Source of the DNA: Asterias rubens
Lineage: Eukaryota; Echinodermata; Asteroidea; Forcipulatida; Asteriidae
Direction: 5' to 3'
Length of the DNA: 64,000 nt
Assembly (NCBI RefSeq): GCF_902459465.1
Contig: NC_047075.1
Span: 10,285,119-10,349,118, forward strand
The notes beneath the pieces are model-generated. The model was not told the origin of the DNA. It saw only the letters and a program-made list of their open reading frames with translations, and ran no database searches. The translations under genes were made by a program, and so were the position numbers. Shown here one piece after another: positions 54,831-64,000 of this stretch. Positions within the stretch are counted from its first letter, which is position 1. Each line of letters begins with the position of its first letter.

Positions 54831-55531
54831 AATCGTACAACCGTCAACTGCACAAATTTGTAAAGACTGCATTGAAACTGCAATAAAACTATAGTAATTA
54901 TGTGGTAGCAACGGGTTATTTTGAGGTAAAATAATGCTGAAACTACAGTAACAGTGTAGTTTTACTGCAGTAAAGACTGCATTGAACATTTCGAACATTT
55001 TGGGAGGTTGCAGGAACGTTAATTTTGCACATATTGGGACGATACTGGAACGTTTGTTTATAACATTGAGACGTTGTAGCAACGTAAGTTAACAACATAA
55101 TTGGGAGGTTGTCAGAAGGTTAATTTTGGATGTGGTATGGACGTTGGCTTACAACGTTAGAGACAACGTTGTCACAACATCAAGAAGAGTCCACACAAAT
55201 TCGTTACCACAACGTTACACATCAACGTTGGAACAACAGAAAATGTACAGATGCAACAACGTTCTCGCAACGTTTTTTTAAGACGTTGCTGGAACGTTAA
55301 CTTACAACATTGAGACGTTGTAGGAACGTTAGTTAACAGCATATTGTGACGTTGTCAGAAAGTTAATTTTGGATGTGGTATGGACGTTGGCTCACAACGT
55401 TAGAGACAACGTTGTCACAACATCAAGGAGAGTCCACACAAATTCGTTGCCACAACATTACACATCAACGTTGCCACAACAAAAAAGTAACGTTGTAACA
55501 ACGTTCTCGCAACGTTTTTTGGTTAGCTGGG

Positions 55532-57296
<1,765 letters not shown>

Positions 57297-57345
57297 GCTA
57301 CTGCTACTGCTACTGCTACTGCTACTGCTACTGCTACTGCTACTG
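57297..57345. repeat. (CTGCTA)n microsatellite
   Basis: Eight gctact units directly after the ATT tract, a compound microsatellite. Confidence 0.9.
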
Positions 57346-57857
57346 TTATTATTATGTTTTTAATATTGCTTAAATTTCTGCACAGCTGCCGTTATTTAAA
57401 TTAACCTCGAATCATACATTGAAAATCTCTGCGGACACAGGTGACGAATTGCCAGCTTTTTAAACACTAAGTATTATCCCTTTATCCCTTAATAATGTGT
57501 CACAATACAATAAAAAAGTGACCTCTATAAAGCGCTTAAGTTCGTCAGGCATGGCGCTCATGGCGCTGTATACAATTGACGTATATTGACTAACACAGTT
57601 TAACAGGTTCAACAGAGGAGAAATGCATGACATATACAACTGAGTAAACTTGAAACCCATTAATTGAAAAGTCACTGTCTTGGTCTCATTTGTATTAGCA
57701 ATGTATTGGTGTAAATCTTAAAATTTCTTCCAGATACTTCGAGGGCAATCATTTTACAAGTATAGAGAGCTACACACTTGGAGGCTTTTGGGATACTGTG
57801 TGAGTGGTTTAGTACAATGTTAAAGTTAAGAGAGTAAACGAATGGTTAGGTAGTCCC
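57346..57857. other. Intergenic, no feature recognised
   Basis: Nothing supportable. Confidence 0.3.
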
Positions 57858-59831
57858 AAGTTTTACTGTTGATTTTTGTTTAATGGGTGGTTGTTTATGA
57901 CATATCCAAAATGGGACAAGAGTTTCAACCCAGAATGGACCTAATTTGCATATTTAAATTAGGTGGTAATTATCAAACTTTAAGGTAAATTATCTCTAAA
58001 ACTATTCATTATCAGGACAAACATTGTGTTAGAGGTGAATATAAACCTGACCTCGGGAATCTAAAAAACATATTTGTCTACTCGAATGACTCTTTCCGAA
58101 CAACTAGGTCAAAGGTCAAGGGTAAAACATACGTTAAATTGGTTTTCTCCACTTAAATGCATCATTACATGGCATACTATTACAGAGGAATTAATAATGA
58201 ATTAATTCTTTGTCCCAATTGACCTCTATTGATGAAATTCAATAAAATCAAATAAATTAATAATCAAATTCATCCGATGGAATCTTGGTGCCAATGCCTT
58301 CTAGTCATTTTCCAAGCGAGTAGGTGCAAATTTTAACTAACAAAAATTGTTATTGCACAAACACCATGCTATCATTATGCCTAGTTTTCATTAGTCCTCT
58401 GGTGCGGGATTGATGTGCATTTTCTGCAAATATACCCTGTATGAGTGATACGTTGAACCATCAGACGTTTGACACACTATGTTGCCTCCCCAGTTGTTGC
58501 CTCCCCAGTTGTTGCCTCCCCTGTTTCTGCCCCCTCAGTTGTTGCCTCCCCTGTTGGTGCCACATTCCTGCCTCTAATCAGCATTGTTAATTACCTGTTG
58601 GTATACCTCATGTATGGACCGCCATTGTCTTACACTGAGAGAAAATGAGAAAGAAATATTCCAAAGGAGATCAAGAGAAACTATCGCTCCAAGGAGCTAC
58701 CAGCGAACCCATTGCTCCCAGCAGAAGCTACGAGAGAAGGTATCGCTCTCAGAAGCTACCAGGGAAGCTATCGACCACAAAAGCTACCAGAGAAACCATC
58801 GCTCCCAGATAAGCTATAGCTCGAACAAGCTACCAGAGACGCTATCGCTCCCAGAAGCTACCAGAGAAGCTATCACTCCCAGTAGCTACCAGATAAGCTA
58901 TCGCTTCCAGAAGCTACCAGAGAACCTCTCGCTCCCAGAAGCTAACAGAGAAGTTATCACCCCAGAAGCTACCAGAGAAGCTCTCGCTCCCAGAAGCTAC
59001 CAGAGAAGCTCTTGCTCCCAGAAGCTACAAGAAAAGCTCTCGCTCCCAGAAGCTACCGGAGAAGCTCTCGCTCCCAGAAGCTACCAGAGAAGCTTTCGCC
59101 CCCAGAAGCTACCAGAGAAGCTCTCGCTCCCAGAAGCTACCAGAGAAGCTCTCGCTCCCAGAAGCTACAAGAGAAGCTCTCGCTCCCAGAAGCTACCAGA
59201 CAAGCTGTCGCTCCCAGAAGCTACCAGAGAAGCTATCGCTCTCAGAAGATGCCAGAGAAGTTATCACTCCCAGAAAGCTACCAGAGAAGCGATCACTCCC
59301 AGAAACTACCAGAGAAGCTATCACTACAAGAAGCTACCAGATAAGCTATCACTCCCAGAAGCTACCAGAGAAGCTACCGCTCCCAGAAGCTGCCAAAGAA
59401 GCTATCGTTCACAGAAGCTACCAAAACAGCTATCGCTCCCAGAAGCTACCAGAGAAGCTATCGCTCACAGAAGCTACCAAAACAGCTATCGCTCCCAGAG
59501 GCTACCAGCGAAGCTCTCGCCCCCAGATGCTACCACAGAAAACCAATTTAACGTATGTTTGACCCCTTGACATTTGACCTAGTTTTTTGGAAAGGGTCAT
59601 TCGAGTATACAAATACGTTTTTTAGATTATCGGGGTCAGGTTTCTGTTCACCTCTAACACAATGTTTGTCCTAAAAATGAATAGTTTTAGAGATAATTGA
59701 CCATAAAGTTTGATAATTACCACCTAATTTTAATATGCAAATTAGGTCACTTCCGGGTTGAAACTCTTGTCCCATTTTGGATATATGTCATCAATAACCA
59801 CCCAATAAACAAGACTCAACAATAAAACAAG
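57858..59831. mobile_element. Foldback element with ~290-bp arms and minisatellite core
   Basis: Arms 57858-58148 and 59537-59831 are inverted copies: caagttttactgttga / tcaacaataaaacaag at the tips, then gacatatccaaaatgggaca / tgtcccattttggatatatg, aaacattgtgttagaggtga, acatacgttaaattggtttt / aaccaatttaacgtatgt. Between them lie a short ttgttgcctcccc repeat (58485-58560) and a 28-bp minisatellite. Confidence 0.8.
58660..59535. repeat. 28-bp minisatellite (about 30 units)
   Basis: Unit agaagctaccagagaagctc plus tcgctccc, with point changes. Because 28 is not a multiple of 3 and no frame of the unit holds a stop on the plus strand, long frames open (the longest runs 58584-59570 with a 28-residue period). 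This looks non-coding: no initiation context, low complexity, embedded in a foldback element. Confidence 0.85.
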
Positions 59832-60592
59832 CGTTTGCAATTTGTTTGACACAGCATGAACACAATTCTCAATCTAGTCCTCTATAGTGTGCTTTAATTT
59901 TAAGCCACAAAAAGGCCTTGTATTAGCACTTCCTACATTTTTTTTTTAAGTTAGTAGTTTCATTGTAACTAACAATGCAACGAAACAAACATTAAGTTAT
60001 CCTAAGGACAGACTGAAACTCTATGACATTAACTGTCGAGAACTGAAATCAAACAATGTTCGGAATAACTGATTTTCGGTTAACTGTACATCATCATAAT
60101 AAGCAGCCACGCTGACCTTTTTAAAACTGCCCTGTAATTTGGGGCGGTTTAGGTAATCACCTATCGCCGTAAGACTCATTTTTCGCAGTGCGATTGCTAG
60201 TTTACAGGGAGACTCTTCAGAACAGTACATACGCTCTGTTTTGGCTATAGACGATGTGACCTCTGACGTCACTCGACAAACATAACATGATTCACTCGCA
60301 TACCGCCGGGCAAAACCTTTGTGTTTTGGCAGCCAGCTAGAAAGTGTATGCAATGTTACCGTGACCACGCGTCTTTTTGCATGGCGAAAAGTGACGTATA
60401 CAGTATTTTGTCAACACAGGGCGGTTGAATGTAAACACAGGTCACATCGTTTATACTTACCTTAAAATTTTGCGCTGACGATCACCATTTCCGTTTTACT
60501 GTGCAAGCGCTGGTTTTCTTCGCTAAATGTGAAAGGCGTGATATATTATATTCCACGGTAAAACAAAACTCCCCTGGTGTCTTACAACGAGG
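59832..60592. other. Intergenic, no gene assigned
   Basis: A minus-strand frame of 115 codons (60021-60368) has no recognisable domain and no clear gene structure. Region 60230-60370 is CpG-richer than the surroundings and includes a tgacgtca motif. Confidence 0.3.
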
Positions 60593-60760
60593 GCCCAATT
60601 TCATAAAGCTGCTTAACGGTAAGCAGATTCGTTTGCTTAACATAGCGAAACAAATTCCTAAAGCGTCAACCTGTTTCACGAGCGGTTGCTAGCTTATGCA
60701 CGTAAGCAAACTGCGCGCGCAACACTTAAGATCGTTTGCTTAAGCAAAAAAAGGTGCTGA
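60593..60760. mobile_element. Harbinger-like MITE end (relative of 30451-30695)
   Basis: ggcccaatttcataaagctg, cttaacggtaagca; the matching right end was not found. Confidence 0.5.
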
Positions 60761-61461
60761 CATAATGGCGTTCGAAATAAATGCAGTGGCGATAACAAAA
60801 TCATCACATTCTCTGTGTGATATGTATTGTTTATAATGGTTAAAAGTGCCCCTTGAAAGGTTTACACACTAACTTGAGAGTAAACAAGGAGATACAAAAA
60901 ACATTTTAGACACTCGTTTACTTCGATTCACCTACCGCACACACACACGCAAAATACACACAGCTGCGCCGCCACACTAACAACGTATTGAAATGATGTT
61001 GCACAATGCGCTGTGCATAAATAGGGTGTTCAGCTAAAAAAACAAAAACAAAAAAAAAAAACAAAAAAAAACAAAAAAAATAAGGAGGGGGGCTTTAATG
61101 ACCCTTTTTGCTTGCTTACCGCTTTAATTGTTTTAAGTGCTTACCGCTTTACCGTGTGTGCGAGTGTGAGTGCAGCACTGTTTTTGAGTAGCTCCTACAC
61201 TGGGCAACAGAATTCACGTATTTTTTTAACTTATTTCGTGAGTTTAGTCTTTTGATACTTTTTAATAGTTGTTAATAGTTTCCAGCTGCTTGTGGATGCT
61301 ACCGAAAGATAAGTTATCTGCTGTTTTCTGCCTACATTTGACTGTTTTTTAACATTGCCCTTGGGTTGCCTATGCACTCTCTGTGTCTTCACCAATGCAA
61401 CGAGGTTCATTCAACCGTGTAGCGTGTGCCACACCATCGTCGCTTCCACTGAGCCTCCAGT
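60761..61461. other. Sequence upstream of the LINE, A-rich in part
   Basis: Contains an A-rich/AAAAAC tract at 61036-61082. From ~61150 it may be 5' UTR of the LINE. Confidence 0.35.
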
Positions 61462-64000
61462 GTGGCTGTCGGCGTGAACATGCCTAGTGTACTGTACTCA
61501 GCGGGGCAACTTCGTCGTTTGCAAAACTCAACCATTGCAACGATGAAACTCCCTTCGGCAGTTTTTACAATCCTACGTGAGTTAAACCTATGCCGCAGAC
61601 CACCGACACGTCGACTTTACTGTGGAGGCTACACTACACGATCATGTACTTTCCACCGCAAAAGCATCCATGATTTGGGACATGTCGGAACAATTCCTGT
61701 AGTTGTTGGGCGGCGGCGGCGGCCATCTTTAAATGGCATGTCGACGAGAACTAACTCTACCTCACCAATTCTGTCACGCAATAATGCTAACCTGGTCGTG
61801 ATAAAACAGGATAAAATGGAAACACCCAGAGTCTGTCAACTTCTCAACGTGAGTACACTAAATGCGAGGTCAATATGTAATAAATCAGCTGACATTTTGG
61901 AAGTCTTTAATGAAAGAAATGTTGATGTCATGGCTATCACGGAAACCTGGCTCAAAAGTAAGGACACCGTTACTCCATCCAATCTTACATCTCAGGGACA
62001 CAAGTTTGTTCATAACTGTAGAATTAATAAATCTGGTGGAGGTGTTGGACTGCTGTACAAGCCTGATGTTAATCTACGCATCCCCTCCATTAGATTTGCC
62101 ACTACATCATTCGAATACATGGAATGTGAGATTCTCTGCTCGAGGAAAACAGTTCGTTTGTTTGTGCTTTATCGACCACCTGCCTCCAGCATACCCCTGT
62201 TTTTGACTGAGTTTAGCACTCTGATTGAGAGTATGCTTTCATCACCTACTGAATTTGTTGTTATGGGCGATTTCAATACATTGTGATCGTGTTGATGCTA
62301 GAGACACAACATCATTGATGAATCTCCTCGACTCGTGTAATCTGAAGCAACATGTCCATCAAAAAACACACAACCGAGGACACACGCTAGACCTGGTTAT
62401 TACTCGCTCAACCCTACCAATCATCAGAAACATTGATGTGTTTGATTACACTTTATCTGATCACTCATTGGTAACTGGCTCTCTTGATGTCGACAGACCT
62501 GCACCACAGAGGAAACCTGCAACTTTTCGCAAGATAAGAGACATTGACACTGCTAAGTTTGCTGATGATGTATCTACATCCACACTTGCACATATGGCAA
62601 GAGCTGACACAGATCCAGCTGATCTGGTCAGGGCATCCAACACAGTCATGGGAGAAATTCTTGATCGTCATGCTCCCTTGAAGACTAAAACCTTTACTCT
62701 CCGCCCCAATACTCCCTGGTTTTCGGACGAAATTCAACGAGAACAAGCTAGACGCAAGAAACTTTAAAATAAATGGCGTTCTACGAGCTTAACTGTTGAC
62801 CGAGACGTATATAAATACCAGCGCAACAAGGTCAGTGAACTCATCCAAAAGTCAAAATGTACCTACTACCAAAACCTCATTGTTGACTGTCGAGGTGATG
62901 GGAACCGTATTTTCAGATTTCTTGACGGTCTGCTCGGTCGTAAGAAGGTCGCACAATTGCCATCTGGTGGATCTGCAAGTGATGTTGCCAGCCACTTCAG
63001 TCAGTTTTTCCAGAACAAGATCTTCAACATGCGAATGAACTGCGAGGAGGTCGTTAATAGTGAAGCTACATCGGATCTTGATGATCTCAGACAGCATCCA
63101 CGTAGTGCTCCCGATGATAATCTTGCACTCAAGACGGTCTCCTATCTCCACATCGAAAAACTAATACGCCAATCACCACCCAAGTCCAGCATCATTGATC
63201 CCATCCCAACCAAACTTCTCAAATCATGTTTATCTGCAGCTGCTCCAGTAATTGCATCAATAGTTAATTCATCAATTACTCACAGTGTGGTACCTGAAAT
63301 ACTCAAATCTGCATCTGTTACTCCAATCTTCAAAATAGGAACAACGATCCCGAGAGTCTCGCAAGTTATAGACCTATCAACAATTTGCCATTTCTCGCAA
63401 AAATCCTCGAGAAAGTTGTGGCACATCAACCCTCACACCACATGTCACAAAACCATCTGGATGAACCTTATCAGTCTGCTTATCGCAAATTTCACGGGAC
63501 CGAAACTGCTCTTACACGCATACAGAACGACATCCTACTCAGCATGGACCAAGGGAAAGTTGCTATACTCGTTTTGTTGGATCTCAGTGCAGCTTTTGAC
63601 GCTCTCGACCATCAAATCTTGCTGGAGAGACTACAGTCGCACGTCGGTGTGTCGTCGGATACGGCTTGTTGGTTCAAATCGTATCTCGCTGGCCGAACTC
63701 AAACTGTGAACATTAAAACCGACTCGGAAACAGGTTCATCATCTTACCCTTTAAGGTACGGAGTCACACAGGGGTCGGTATTGGGGCCCCTCATGTTTAA
63801 CATTTACATGCTACCCATTGGTGAAGTCATTCGCAATCATGGTTTGACCTGTCACTTCTACGCATATGATACTGTCCTGTACGTATCAGCTTCACCAACT
63901 TCAGATGGTGTAACAATGTGCACTTCACTTATTGAGAGATGTTGCACTGACATCAAACGTTGGATGAACTCAAACTACATGAAACTCAACACTAACAAGA
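61462..64000 (+). pseudogene. CR1/L2-like non-LTR retrotransposon, damaged ORF2, runs off the window
   Basis: From ~61846 an AP-type endonuclease domain: LNARSICNKSADIL, ITETWL, GGGVGLLY, LFVLYRPP, VVMGDFN. A small deletion at ~62277 shifts the frame; the next part has NRGHTLDLVIT and SDHSLV, closing the endonuclease. A TAA at 62765 interrupts, then the linker (ASHFSQFFQNKI) and RT begin (SSIIDPIPTKLLKSC, SVTPIFK). Another 1-bp loss near 63340 shifts the frame, followed by VLLDLSAAFDALDHQ, GVTQGSVLGPLMFNIY and FYAYDTVLY, where the catalytic YADD has become YAYD. The 3' part lies beyond the window. Clearly inactive. Confidence 0.85.

Larger units (their letters stand above)
50041..55531. mobile_element. 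5.5-kb inverted-end element with satellite-like subterminal arrays
   Basis: Left end CCCAGCTAAC, right end GTTAGCTGGG. Layout is mirrored: outer aacgttgc-rich arrays (50041-51540 and ~54990-55520), inner actgcagtaaa-type arrays (51775-52915 and ~54855-54990), and a unique ~1.9-kb centre (52930-54830). Target duplication is only one or two T residues, as flanks read gtgtctt and ttaaagcc. No transposase was recognised, so it is probably non-autonomous. The family is unassigned. Confidence 0.7.

Noticed and set aside
58584-59570. 328-codon open frame rich in PEATREA/PRSYQR repeats
   Set aside because: It is a 28-bp minisatellite read through; the frame is open because the unit lacks stops in all three frames. 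It sits within a foldback element.

Overview
This is animal nuclear DNA: AT-rich, with spliced and single-exon genes separated by long repeat-filled stretches and no operons. Secreted fibrinogen-domain proteins, a discoidin-domain gene, echinoderm-like tRNA-derived SINEs and dense TTAA-flanked miniature transposons suggest a marine deuterostome invertebrate, most likely an echinoderm (perhaps a sea star). The species cannot be fixed from the sequence alone.

Genes. Between 4.1 and 29.6 kb lies a cluster of seven related loci for secreted proteins of about 326 residues: signal peptide, PAN/apple-like Cys module, then a C-terminal fibrinogen-related domain (FReD), all in one uninterrupted exon. 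Four are intact (4134-5117 minus, 7994-8974 minus, 20417-21403 plus, 27153-28133 plus). Three are broken (10777-11686 minus with a frame-breaking internal deletion, 15154-15720 minus cut off inside the FReD, and a fragment at 29504-29627 plus). Signal peptides and upstream DNA define two subfamilies: MGAI-type (4.1, 20.4 and 27.1 kb) and MEV-type (8, 11 and 15 kb). They are probably soluble lectin-like recognition proteins of innate immunity, as FReD proteins are in other invertebrates; that role is inferred. A second, spliced gene runs on the minus strand from 47091 to 37643. Six exons with mutually consistent phases encode a secreted protein of about 290 residues ending in a complete F5/8 type C (discoidin) domain.

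Repeats by region. 0-3.3 kb: degenerate tandem repeat, a hairpin with a hammerhead-ribozyme-like loop, and one half of a 530-bp duplication whose other half is at 6.2 kb. 13-19 kb: LINE tails, a triplicated ~860-bp flank split by an RTE-like LINE remnant. 22-26 kb: a Penelope-type hammerhead motif, SINEs, palindromic elements. 30-37 kb: MITEs, SINEs and LINE fragments. 37-50 kb: the discoidin gene with many MITEs in its introns, including a three-level nest at 41527-42824. 50041-55531: one 5.5-kb element with CCCAGCTAAC inverted ends and layered satellite-like subterminal arrays. 56.8-57.3 kb: long ATT microsatellite. 57858-59831: foldback element with long arms around a 28-bp minisatellite. 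61.4 kb to the window end: a damaged CR1/L2-like non-LTR retrotransposon running off the edge.

The intact protein-coding content is small (four FReD genes and one discoidin gene, all predicted secreted). Most of the window is transposon-derived.
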